Origin: Abelmoschus esculentus | Taxonomy: Eukaryota > Streptophyta > Magnoliopsida > Malvales > Malvaceae | NCBI GenBank assembly: GCA_035048815.1 | Contig: JAUCBN010000035.1 | Location: forward strand, 12,350,501 to 12,414,500 | Length of the DNA: 64,000 bases | Reading direction: 5' to 3' | Shown here: one piece after another, positions 47,801 through 59,819 of the stretch | Layout of the letters: every line of letters begins with the position of its first letter | How positions within the stretch are numbered: the first letter of the stretch is position 1 | Notes under the pieces: model-generated | Database searches by the model: none | Seen by the model: only the letters and a program-made list of their open reading frames with translations | Told to the model about the DNA's origin: nothing | Translations under genes and position numbers: made by a program

Positions 47801-49399
47801 GATTAGTCTGTATAATTTTTTTCAAAAGCTAATAACTAAATATTTGAAATTCCCAAAATTTGATTTTAATAAAATTTGGTTGTCGTTTTGATGCGATTAA
47901 AACGTGCATGTCTAAATGGGCTTTATAGAGATTCCGTGCAAATTTTAAACGAGTAAAAAGCTGAAAATTTGAGATTAATCTGAATAATTTTTTTCAAAAG
48001 TCTATAATTAACTATTTGAACTCATAAACTTTAATTTAATTACATTTGGTTGTCGTTTTGATGCGATTAATACTATCATGTCTAAATATGCTCTATAGAA
48101 AATCTGTTCGAATTTTAACCGAGTAAAAACCTTAAAATTTGATATTAATCTGTATAATTTTGTTCAAAAGCCCATAATTAAAAATTTAAACTCATAAAAT
48201 TTGATTTAATAACATTTGGTTGTTGTTTTGTTGGTATTAAAACGTGCATGTCTAAATGGGCTTTATAGAGATTCCGTTCTAATTATAAACGAGTATAATT
48301 CTGAAAATTTCAGATTAATCTGTATAATTTTGTTCAAAAGCTAATAACTAAATATTTTAAATCATAAAATTTTATTTTAATAAAATTTGGTTGTCGTTTT
48401 GATGCGACTAAAACGTGCATGTCTAAATGGATTTTATAGAGATTCCATTCGAATTTTAACCGAGTAAAAAGTTGAAAATTTGAGACTAATCTGTATAATT
48501 TTATTCAAATGCCTATAATTAACTATTTGAACTCATAAAATTTGATTTAATAATATTTGGTTGTCGTTTTGATGCGATTAATACGAGCATGTCAAAATAT
48601 GCTCTATAGAGAATCCGTTCAAATTTTAACCGAGTAAAAACCTTAATATTTGAGATTAATCTGTATAATTTTGTTCAAAAGCCCATAATTAAATATTTAA
48701 AGTCATAAAATTTGATTTAATAACATTTAGTGGTCGTTTTGTTGGGACTAAAACGTACATATCTAAATGGGCTTTATAAAGATTTCGTTCTAATTATAAC
48801 CGAGTAAATTCTGAAAATTTTAGATTAGTCTGTATAATTTTGTTCAAAAGCTAATAACTAAATAGTTGAAATCATAAAATTTGATTTTAATAAAATTTGG
48901 TTATCGTTTTGATGCGATTAAAACGTGCATGTCTAAATGGGCTTTATAGAGATTCCGTTCGAATTTTAAACGAGTAAAAAACTAAAAATTTGAGATGAAT
49001 CTGGATAATTTTTTTTCAAAAGCCTATAATTAACTATTTGAACTCATAAACTTTAATTTAATAACATTTGGTTGTCGTTTTGATGCGATTAATACTATCA
49101 TGTCTAAATATGCTCTATAGAGAATCCGTTCGAATTTTAACCGAGTAAAAACCTTAAAATTTGATATTAATCTGTATAATTTTGTTCAAAAGCCCATAAT
49201 TAAATATTTAAACTCATAAAATTTGATTTAATAACATTTGGTTGTCATTTTGTTGGGATTAAAACGTGCATGTCTAAATGGGCTTTATAGAGATTCCGTT
49301 CTAATTATAAACGAGAAAAATTCTGAAAATTTCAGATTAATCTGTATAATTTTGTTCAAAAGCTAATAACCAAATATTTTAAATCATAAAATTTTATTT

Positions 49400-51690
49400 T
49401 AATAAAATTTGGTTGTCGTTTTGATGCGATTAAAACGTGCATGTCTAAATGGGTTTTATAGAGATTCCGTTCGCATTTTAACAGAAGTAAAAAGCTGAAA
49501 ATTTGAGATTAATCTGTATAATTTTGTTCACAAACCTATAATTAACTATTTGAACTCATAAAATTTAATTTAATAACATTTGGTTGTCGTTTTGATGCGA
49601 TTAATACGAGCATGTCTAAATATGCTCTATAGAGAATCCGTTCGAATTTTAACCGAATAAAAACCTTAAAATTTAAGATTAATCTGTATAATTTTTTTCA
49701 AAAGCCCATAATTAAATATTTAAACTCATAAGATTTGATTTAATAACATTTGGTTGTCGTTTTATTGTGATTAAAACGTATATGTCTAAATGGGCTTTAT
49801 AGAGATTCCGTTCTAATTTTAACCGAGTAAAATTTTGAAAATTTTAAGATTAATCTGTATAATTTTGTTCAAAAGCTAATAATTAAATATTTGAAGTCAA
49901 AAAATTTAATTTTAATAACATTTGGTTGTCGTTTTGTTAGGATTAAAACGTGCATGTCTAAATGGGCTTTATAGAGATTCCGTTCTAATTTTAACAGAGT
50001 AAAATTTTGAAAATTTTAGATTAATCTGTATAATTTTGTTCAAAAGCCCATAATTAAATATTTAAACTCATAAGATTTGATTTAATAACATTTGGTTGTC
50101 GTTTTGATGCGATTAAAACGTGCATGTCTAAATTGGCTTTATAGAGATTCCGTTCAAATTTTAACCGAGTAAAAAGCTAAAAATTTGAGATTAATCTATA
50201 TAATTTTATTTAGAAGCCTATAATTAACTATTTGAACTCATAAAATTTAATTTAATAATATTTGGTTGTCGTTTTATTGTGATTAATACGAGCATGTCTA
50301 AATATAATCTATAGTAAATCCGTTCAAATTTTAACCAAGTAAAAACCTTAAAATTTGAGATTCATCGGTATAATTTTGTTCAAAAGCCCATAATTAAATA
50401 TTTGAACTCATAAAATTTAAATTAATAAAATTTGGTTCTCGTTTTGATGTGATTAAAACGTACATGTCTAAATGGGCTTTATAGAGATTCCATTCTAATT
50501 ATAACCGAGTAAAATTCTGAAAATTTCAGATTAATCTCTATAATTTTGTTCAAAAGCTAATAATTAAATATTTGAAATCATAAAATTTGATTTTAATAAA
50601 ATTTGGTTGTCGTTTTGATGCGATTAAAACGTGCATGTCTAAATGGGTTTTATAGAGATTCCGTTCGAATTTTAACAGAAGAAAAAAGCTGAAAATTTGA
50701 GATTAATCTGTATAATTTTTTTCACAAGCCTATAATTAACTATTTGAACTCATAAAATTTAATTTAATAACATTTGGTTGTCGTTTTGATGCGATTAATA
50801 CGAGCATATCTAAATATGCTCTATAGAGAATCCGTTCGAATTTTAACCGAATAAAAACCTTAAAATTTGAGATTAATCTATATAATTTTGTTCAAAAGCC
50901 CATAATTAAATATTTAAACTCATAAGATTTGATTTAATAACATTTGGTTATCGTTTTATTGGGATTAAAACGTGCATGTCTAAATGGACTTTATAGAGAT
51001 TCCGTTCTAATTTTAACCGAGTAAAATTCTGAAAATTTTAAGATTAATCTGTATAATTTTGTTCAAAATCTAATAATTAAATATTTGAAATCATAAAATT
51101 TAATTTTAATAACATTTGGTTGTCGTTTTGTTAGGATTAAAACGTGCATGTCTAAATGGGCTTTATAGATATTCCGTTCTAATTTTAACCGAGTAAAATT
51201 CTGAAAATTTCAGATTAATCTGTATAATTTTGTTCAAAAGCCCATAATTAAATATTTAAACTCGTAAGATTTGATTTAATAATATTTGGTTGTCGTTTTG
51301 ATGCGATTAAAACGTGCATGTCTAAATGGGTTTTATAGAGATTCCGTTCAAATTTTAACCGAGTAAAAAGCTAAAAATTTGAGATTAATCTATATAATTT
51401 TATTTAGAAGACTATAATTAACTATTTGAACTCATAAAATTTAATTTAATAATATTTGGTTATTTTTTTATTGTGATTAATACGAGCATGTCTAAATATG
51501 CTCTATAGTAAATCTGTTCAAATTTTAACCAAGTAAAAACCTTAAAATTTGAGATTCATCTGTATAATTTTGTTTAAAAGCGCATTATTAAATATATGAA
51601 CTCATAAAATTTGAATTAATAAAATTTGGTTCTCGTTTTGATGCTATTAAAACGTACATCTCTAAATGGGCATTATAGAGATTCCGTTCC
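49400..51690. repeat. 1194-bp, 7-monomer tandem duplication
   Basis: The rare insertion aacagaag occurs at 49481 and 50675, and the rare form tatttagaag near 50208 and 51402, each 1194 bp apart. Monomers between them match in order, including attttaagattaatc near 49846 and 51028. The last part of the first copy also matches 23.5-23.95 kb in array 2. Confidence 0.8.
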
Positions 51691-53539
51691 AATTTAACCC
51701 AGTAAAAACCTTAAAATTTGAGATTAATCTGAATGACTTTGTTCAAAAGCCCACAATCAAGTATTGAACTCATAAAATTTGATTTAGTAACATTTTAGTT
51801 GTCGTTTTGTTACAATTAAAACGTGCATGTCTAAATAGGCTTTATAGAGAATCCGTTCTAATTTTAACCGAGTAAAATTCTGAAATATTGAGATTAATCT
51901 ATATAATTTAGTTCAAAAGCTAATAATTAATTATTTGATTTAATAAAATTTGGTGATACTTTTGATGGGATTAAACTGTGCATGTCTAAATGGGCTTTAT
52001 AGAGATTCCGTTTGAATTTTAACAGAGTAAAAAGATTAAAATTTGAGATTAATCTGTATAATTTTGTTCAACAGATCATAATCAAGTATTTGAACTCATA
52101 AAATTTGATTTAATAACATTTTGGTTGAAGTTTTGTTGTGATTAAAACGTGCATGTCTAAATAGGCTTTATAGAGAATTCGTTCTAATTTTAACCGAGTA
52201 CAATTCTGAAAATTTGAGATTAATCTGTATAGTTTTGTTCAAAAGATAATAATTAAATATTTGAAATCATAAAATTTGATTTTAATAAAATTTAGTTGTC
52301 GTTTTGATGCGATTAAAACGTGCATATCTAAATGGGCTTTATAGAGATTCCGTTCGAATTTTAACCGAGTAAAAATCTGAAAATTTGAGATTAATCTGTA
52401 TAATTTTGTTCACAAGCCTATAATTAACTATTTGAACTCATAAAATTTAATTTAATAGCATTTGGTTGTCGTTTTGATGCGATTAATACGAGCATGTCTA
52501 AATGTACTCTATAGAGAATCCGTTCGAATTTTAACTGAGTAAAAACCTTCAAATTTGAGATTCATCTGTATAATTTTGTTCAAAAGCCCATAATTAAATA
52601 TTTGAACTCATAAAATTTGAATTAATAAACTTTGGTTATTGTTTTGATGCGATTAAAACGTACATGTCTAAATGGGCTTTATAGAGATTCCGTTCGAATT
52701 TTAACCGAGTAAAAAGATGAAAATTTGAGATTAATCTGAATAATTTTGTTCAACAACTCATAATCAAGTTTTTGAACTCATAAAATTTGATTTAATAACA
52801 TTTTGGTTTTCGTTTTGTTGTGATTAAAACGTGCATGTCTAAATAGGCTTTATAGAGAATTCGTTCTAATTTTAACCTAGTAAAATTCTAAAAATTTAAG
52901 ATTAATCTGTATAATTTTTTTCAAAAGCTAATAATTAAATATTTGAAATCATAAAATTTGATTTTAATAAAATTTGGTTGTCGTTTTGATGCGATTAAAA
53001 CGTGCATGTCTAAATGGGCTTTATAGAGATTCCGTTCGAATTTTAACCGAGTAAAAACCTTTAAATTTGAAATTAATCTGTGTAATTTTGTTCAAAAGCC
53101 CATAATTAAATATTTAAACTCATAAAATTTGATTTAATAACATTTGGTTGTCGTTTTGTTGGGATTAAAACGCGCATATCTAAATGGGCTTTATAGAGAT
53201 TCCGTTCTAATTTTAACCGAGTAAAATTCTGAAAATTTGAGATTAATCTGTATAATTTTGTTCAAAAGATAATAAATTAATATTTAAACTCATAAAATTT
53301 TATTTAATAACATTTGGTTGTCATTTTGTTGGGATTAAAACGTGTATGTCTAAATGGGGTTTATAGATATTCCGTTCTAATTTTAACTGAGTAAAATTCT
53401 GAAAATTTCAAATTAATCTGTATAATTTTGTTCAAAATCTAATAAATTAATATTTGAAATCATAAAATTTGATTTTAATAAAATTTGGTTTTCGATTTGA
53501 TGCGATTAAAACGTGCATGTCTAAATGGGCTTTATCGAG

Positions 53540-53555
53540 ATTCCGTTCGAATTTT
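53540..53555. repeat. Target site duplication of LINE-2, left copy (16 bp exact)
   Basis: attccgttcgaatttt here is identical to 57211-57226. With one copy removed, the flanks join into a normal type A monomer ending aaccgagtaaaaagct. The last bases cannot be told from the start of the T run. Confidence 0.92.
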
Positions 53556-53561
53556 TTTTTT

Positions 53562-53648
53562 GAGAAAAGGGCCTCATTAAAAAAACCCTATAGCCAAACC
53601 ACCCCGAGGGGCAGTAGGGCCCCTATGGGGAAAAGAGTACCCAAGATC
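53562..53648 (-). other. LINE-2 3' UTR
   Basis: Nearly the same as the LINE-1 3' UTR, including the palindrome cccctatgggg at 53620-53630. It lies between the ORF2 stop (53649) and the poly(A). Confidence 0.65.
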
Positions 53649-55649
53649 TTATTGAGAAGGGGAGGAGAACCTCTCCGAGTTTACAGAAGCCCGAATAAAA
53701 TCGGGAAAGTCAAAAGAGAAAAAGCAAGAAGAAAAGGAACGCAAAGCCCTAGTAGCTAACACATGGGCTACAACATTAGCCTCTCTAGGTACATAACAAA
53801 TCTTACAGTCAGGCAAAGTACCAAGAGTGGAACGGATACGGGACACCAGAGGTTTCACAGAGGAAAGGTCCTGGTAAAGAGGATCGTTGACCTTATTAGC
53901 AATGGAGGCGGAGTCCGTCTCGAAAATAACACGGGTCCAACCATTAGAAAGGGCCAGCTTCAGACCTTCCAAGAGGGCAAGAGCTTCAGCAGAGGCAGGA
54001 TCCGGACAGAGGAGAGGCAAAGAGCAACCACCAAGGACAATGCCGGAGGAATCCCTAGCAATAACACCAGCTGCTGCTCCATTTAACACGGGGTCGAAAG
54101 CACCATCTGCGTTAATCTTGACGTAACCAGGATCTGGTTTCGTCCATCTAGCGAGGGCAAAGGTAGGCTCAGCTAGCCGGGAAAGTGGACGAGATGCATT
54201 ATTAGCTGAGGCGTAATCATGTAAAAGGCTAAGAGCATTAGTGACGGTTAACCAAACTGGTTGAAGATGGTTATTATGGACAAAGTCATTGCGACGGTTC
54301 CAGAGATTCCATAAGATCGTAAGAAAAAGAGAGAATTGATGAAGAGAAACAAAGCCAGCTGCCGCAGAAAGCCACTGATGAGGAGAGGTATAAACAGAAG
54401 AAAGAAGTCGAGATGGGAGTCCCGCCAACTGAAACGCCTCCCTAGTGCAGGGGCAGTCCCTCAGAGCGTGGAGGGTGGTTTCAATGGCTAAATTGCATAT
54501 AGGGCAAATCCTCGAGCCTAGATTGGCCTGAAGGAGTTTGTGACTAGACGGTAGTGCATTATGGCACAAACGCCAAGCAAAAGAACGCACCTTGGGAAGT
54601 GTGGGTAATTTAGAGAGAATTTTCCATAGTTTAGAGGGCCTGTTAACTGGCCCTGGCCGAACCCTCAAAAATTGATAACCCGATCGTACGGAATAGATAC
54701 CAGAATCATGGTTGCCCCAAAGGGTAGTATCCTTTGTGTCATTGATAATGGGAACATTAAGGATAGTATTAGCATCTTCATGTGTAAAGTAATTCCGAAC
54801 TTTTAATTCGTCCCATCGGGGCAAGTTAGGGATCATAAAAGTGCCGGCGCGCATAGGAACTTCATCATTGATCTCATAATCACCATATAGGCGTAGAGGC
54901 TAAGAGCCACCCCAATTATCAAAGTGGATCTGGACAGTACTAGACATACCTGGGCGAATAAAAAATCCATCACGAAGTTTAGAAATAGCTACACTAAGAC
55001 CTTTCCAGGCAAAAGAGGAGTTTCGTGAAGAGACAGAATCTAGTATAACACCAGTCGGGTAGTACTTGCATTTGTAAATTTGACTAAGAAGGTTCCCAGG
55101 ATTACACACCAGGCGCCAAATTTGCTTGCCAAGTAAAGCAATATTAAAAAGGTATAGGTCACGAAAGCCTATTCCCCCAGCCGTTTTCGGGAGACAGACA
55201 GTATCCCAGGGAAGCATATGCCATCCTTTTTTATTAGATTTCCCAGACCACCAGTAACGGCGAATAGAAGTAGTCATATCATCAATAATATTTAGTGGCA
55301 GAAGGTAGCAGGACATCACATATTGAGGCATAGATTGTATAACCGATTTGATGAAGATCTCTCTCCCACTAAAAGAGAGGAGATGCTTATCCCAACTGGT
55401 CATTTGGGCAGTCATTTTGTCTCTGGTAAATCCCAGAGCAGCAGTTTTATTCTTCCCAATGAGAAGAGGGAATCCTAAATAATGCCCAGGATCATTTACC
55501 TCCCGGACATGCAGTATATCATTGATGGCCATACGAAGTGACAAGGGGGTTTGCCGAGAATAGAAGATAGTGGATTTCTCAAAGTTCACTGCTTGTCCAG
55601 ACGAAGTGGCATAAACGTGCAGAACGTCCCGAAGGCGCTGCACTTCTGT
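53649..55649 (-). pseudogene. LINE-2 ORF2, 3' half: end of reverse transcriptase, zf-RVT and RNase H
   Basis: Reads on the minus strand from about 55649 (TEVQRLRDVLHVYATSSGQ) to the natural-looking TAA at 53649-53651. It contains the thumb region (GREIFIKSVIQSMPQYVMSC), a zf-RVT region (ICPICNLAIETTLHALRDCP) and an RNase H with NADGAF, the E of AEALALLEGL, ETDS and a terminal NVVAHVLA. The frame is unbroken apart from one TAG at 54900-54902 where LINE-1 has Gln. It is better preserved than the LINE-1 copy and gives the family's normal ORF2 end. Confidence 0.92.
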
Positions 55650-57210
55650 AAACCAAAGTCTGGATGGTTCACTTGGACCAGATCGGGACGTAACTCGATC
55701 ACCATTATGGAGAGATTAGACAGATTTTTTGGTAATTCAACTTGGTTTAATACTTTCCCTAGTTGCCAAGCTATCTCTTTCTTTCAGGCGCGGTCTGATC
55801 ACTGTCCTATTTTAATGGATACTAGTCCTGTACTGGGTCCTCCAATTATGCGGACCAGCACCTTGTTCCGCTATGAGAGCTATTGGGCTGATAATCCGAA
55901 GGTTCTTTTACGTATTAAAGACCTATGGTCTACTCCATCTCGATCGACTCTAAGTAAACTACACGATATTAGACATTTCCTTGCTTCTTGGCAAACTAAC
56001 AAACGATTGAAATCCAATAAGCGTATCTCCCAGTTGAATGGTTTCATTAACCTATGTCTCACGCGACATCTCTCTGAATCTGAAATCAATGGCCTTCTCT
56101 CAGCTAAATGTGAGCTCGATAGTTTACTTAACGCGAAGGAAATCTACTGGGCCCAACGCGCTCGAACACTCTGGTTAGAGTACGGTGACAAAAACACTTC
56201 CTTCTTTCATGCCAGAGCATCTAACCGACGGAGGAAGAACCAGGTTGTTGGACTCTTCAATGGTCAAAATATTTGGCAAACTAATTCGAATGATATCATG
56301 ACTACTGCTGTTACATACTTTCAAAATCTTTTTTCATCATCCTCTCCTATAATAGATTCATCAATATTGAACAACATTCCCTCAGTTTTTACGGATTCAA
56401 TGAATAATGAACTTAATAAGGATTTCACTCCAAATGAAATTTATATTGCTTTCCGTGATATCGACCCGAGAAAGGCCCCGGGGATTGACGGTTTCCCAAG
56501 CGGCTTTTTCCGGAAGCACTAGGATATTCTTGGCCATGAATTTATATCTCTCTGCCTCGGGTTTCTTCGAGGATCCATTAATATGGAAGAAGTCAATCGT
56601 ACCATTATTGTGCTTATCCCTAAAATTGATGAACCTACTACAATGCGTCATCTTCGACCTATTAGTCTTTGTACAGTTATTTATAAAACTGTCTCGAAAG
56701 TACTTGTTAACCGGCTAAAATCTGTCATACCCCTTTGTATTAGTGGCAACCAAGCCGCTTTTACTCGCGGTAGGAACATTACGGATAATATTCTCATAGC
56801 CCACGAAATCATCCATACCCTTAATACTGATACTACATCCCTTGCGAAAGGGGCTAGTTTAAAACTAGATATGGAAAAGGCCTTCGACCGTGTTGAATGG
56901 ACGTTTTTAGAACATATTATGCTTCGCCTAGGTTTTAACCCCAATTAGGTATCCCTCATTATGAGATGCATATCCTCTGTTACCTTTCAAGTCCGAGTGA
57001 ATGACTCTCTCTCCCGACCTTTTAAACCCCTTCGAGGTTTACGTCAAGGGGACCCTCTTTCCCCCTTTCTGTTTCTTTTCTGTACACAGGGCCTTTCTGC
57101 CTTGCTCAATGCTGAGCAATCCTCTGGTTACCTCCCGGGGCTTTGTGCTAGCAGGAATGGGCCACGTGTCAATCATCTTCTTTTTGCAGCTGACTGTGTT
57201 GCTTTTATCA
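55647..57210 (+). pseudogene. LINE-2 ORF2, inverted 5' half: endonuclease end and reverse transcriptase
   Basis: Reads on the plus strand from TGTAAACC (CKPKSGWFTWTRSGR, endonuclease C-terminal part) through ARSDHCPILMD, then reverse transcriptase motifs DPRKAPGIDGFPSGFF, LDMEKAFDRVEW and GLRQGDPLSPFLF. It ends at HLLFAADCVAFI, where the first catalytic Asp of the FADD motif has become Ala (57189-57191). TAG codons at 56520 and 56946 each replace a Trp that LINE-1 keeps. The frame is otherwise continuous. It breaks off at 57210 in the middle of the family's sequence and runs straight into the duplicated target. Confidence 0.92.
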
Positions 57211-57226
57211 ATTCCGTTCGAATTTT
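57211..57226. repeat. Target site duplication of LINE-2, right copy (16 bp exact)
   Basis: attccgttcgaatttt, the same as 53540-53555, followed by aaccgagtaaaaagc of a type A monomer. Confidence 0.92.
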
Positions 57227-59819
57227 AACCGAGTAAAAAGCTAAAAATTTGAGATTAATCTGTATAATTTTGTTCAAAAGCCTATAATTAATTATTTGAA
57301 CTCATAAACTTTAATTTAATAATATTTGGTTGTCGTTTTGATACGATTAATACGAGCATGTTTAAATGTGCTCTAAAGAGAATCCGTTCGAATTTTAAGC
57401 GAGTAAAAAGCTGAAAATTTGAGATTAATCTGTATAATTTTTTTCACAAGCCTATAATTAAATATTTGAACTCATAAAATTTAATTTAATAACATTTGGT
57501 TGTCGTTTTGATGCAATTAATACGAGCATGTCTAAATGTGCTCTATAGAGAATCCGTTCGAATTTTAACCGAGTAAAAACCTTTAAATTTGAGATTAATC
57601 TGTATAATTTTGTTCAAAAGCCCATAATTAAATATTTAAACTCATAAAATTTGATTTAATAATATTTGGTTGTCGTTTTGTTGGGATTAAAACGGGCCTG
57701 TATAAATGGGCTTTATAGAGATTCCGTTCTAATTTTAACCGAGTAAAATTCTGAGAATTTTAGATTAATCTGTATAATTTTGTTCAAAAGCTAATAATTA
57801 ATTATTTGAAATCATAAAATTTGATTTTAATAAAATTTGGTTGTCGTTTTGATGCGATTAAAACGTGCATGTCTAAATTGGCTTTATAGAGATTCCGTTC
57901 GAATTTTAACCGAATAAAAACCTTAAACTTTGAGATTAATCTGTATAATTTTGTTCACAAGCCTAATATTAACTATTTGAACTCATAAAATCTAATTTAA
58001 TAACATTTGGTTGTCGTTTTGATGCGATTAATACGAGCATGTCTAAATGTGCTATATAGAGAATCCGGTCAAATTTTAACCGAGTAAAAACCTTAATATT
58101 TGAGATTAAACTGTATAATTTTGTTCAAGAGCCCATAATTAAATATTTAAACTCAAAAAAATTGATTTAATAACATTTGGTTGTCGTTTTGTTGGGATTA
58201 AAACGTGCATGTCTAAATGGGCTTTATAGAGATTCCGTTCTAATTTTAACCGAGTAAAATTCTGAAAATTTCAGATTAATCAGTATAATTTTGTTCAAAA
58301 TCTAATAATTAAATATTTGAAATCATAAAATTTGATTTTAATATAATTTGGTTGTCGTTTTGATGCGATTAAGACGAGCATGTCTAAATATGCTCTATAG
58401 TGAATCTGTTCGAATTTTAATCGAGTAAAAACCTTAAAATATGAGATTAATCTGTATAATTTTGTTCAAAAGACCATAATTAAATATTTAAACTCAAAAA
58501 ATTTGATATAATAACATTTGGTTGTCGTTTTGTTGGGATTAAAACGTGTCTGTCTAAATGGGCTTTATAGAGATTCCGTTCTAATTTTAACCGAGTAAAA
58601 TTCTGAAAATTTTAGAATAATCTGTATAATTTTGTTCAAAAGATAATAATTAATTATTTGAAATAATGAAATTTGATTTTAATAAAATTTGGTTGTTGTT
58701 TTGATGCGATTAAATCGTGCATGTCTAAATGGGCTTCATAGAGATTCCGTTCGAATTTTAACCGAGTAAAAAGCTGAAAATTTGAGATTAATCTGTATAA
58801 TTTTGTTCAAAAGCCTATAATTAACGCTTTGATCTCATAAACTTTAATTTAATAACATTTGATTGTCGTTTTGATGTGATTAATACGAGCATGTCTAAAT
58901 ATGCTCTATAGAGAATCCGTTCGAATTTTAACCGAGTAAAAACCTTAAAATTTGAGATTAATCTGTATAATTTTGTTCAAAAGCCCATAATTAAATATTT
59001 AAACTCATAAAATTTGCTTTAATAACATTTGGTTGTCGTTTTGTTGGGATTAAAACGTACATGTCTAAATGGGCTTTATAGAGATTCCGTTCGAATTTTA
59101 ACGGAGTAAAATTCTGAAAATTTCAGATTAATCTGTATAATTTGGTTCAAAAGCGAATAACTAAATATTTGAAATCATAAAATTTGATTTTAATAAAATT
59201 TGGTTGTCGTTTTGATGCGATTAAAACGTGCATGTCTAAATGGGCTTTATAGAGATTCTGTTTGAATTTTATCCGAGTAAAAAGCTAAAAATTTGAGATT
59301 AATCTGTATAGTTTTGTTCAAAAGCCTATAATTAACTATTTGAAATCATAAACTTTAATTTAATAACATTTGGTTGTCGTTTTGATGCGATTAATACGAG
59401 CATGTCTAAATGTGCTATATAGAGAATCCGGTCAAATTTTAACCGAGTAAAAACCTTAAAATTTGAGATTAAACTGTATAATTTTGTTCAAGAGCCCATA
59501 ATTAAATATTTAAACTCAAAAAATTTGATTTAATAACATTTGGTTGTCGTTTTGCTGGGATTAAAACGTGCATGTCTAAATGGGCTTTATAGAGATTACG
59601 TTCTAATTTTAACCGAGTAAAATTCTGAAAATTTCAGATTAATCTGTATAATTTTGTTCAAAAGCTAATAATTAAATATTTGAAATCATAAAATTTGATT
59701 TTAATATAATTTGGTTGTCGTTTTGATGTGATTAAAACCTGCATGTCTAAATGGGCTTTATAGAGATTCTGTTCGAATTTTAACCGAGTAAGAAGCTGAA
59801 AATTTGAGATTAATCTGTA

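Larger units (their letters stand above)
36026..53555. repeat. Satellite array 3, containing large higher-order repeats
   Basis: About 17.5 kb of tandem ~170-bp monomers without any gene. 36.0-38.1 kb is mostly A-B-C trimers. 38.1-47.8 kb is the near-identical 8-monomer unit. 47.8-49.4 kb returns to diverged monomers, with two B copies carrying aatactatcatg near 48070 and 49090 that also occurs at 7855 in array 1. 49.4-51.7 kb is a 7-monomer duplication. 51.7-53.5 kb has mixed types including D near 52077 and 52762. The array ends in a type A monomer split by LINE-2. Confidence 0.95.
53556..57210 (-). mobile_element. LINE-2: 5'-truncated L1-clade LINE with 5' inversion
   Basis: About 3.65 kb of the same family as LINE-1. 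The 3' part (53556 to about 55649) is on the minus strand, with a T run at 53556-53560 and the shared 3' UTR. The 5' part (about 55647-57210) is on the plus strand. The two halves are consecutive pieces of ORF2: the plus piece ends just after the reverse transcriptase active site and the minus piece begins about ten codons later. One 16-bp target duplication surrounds the whole, so this is a single insertion inverted during reverse transcription (twin priming). ORF1, the leader and most of the endonuclease are absent. Confidence 0.93.

Noticed and set aside
53556..57210. LINE-2 as two separate LINE insertions facing each other
   Set aside because: Only one 16-bp target duplication surrounds the pair, the halves carry adjacent non-overlapping parts of ORF2, and the join has three bases of microhomology and no poly(A).
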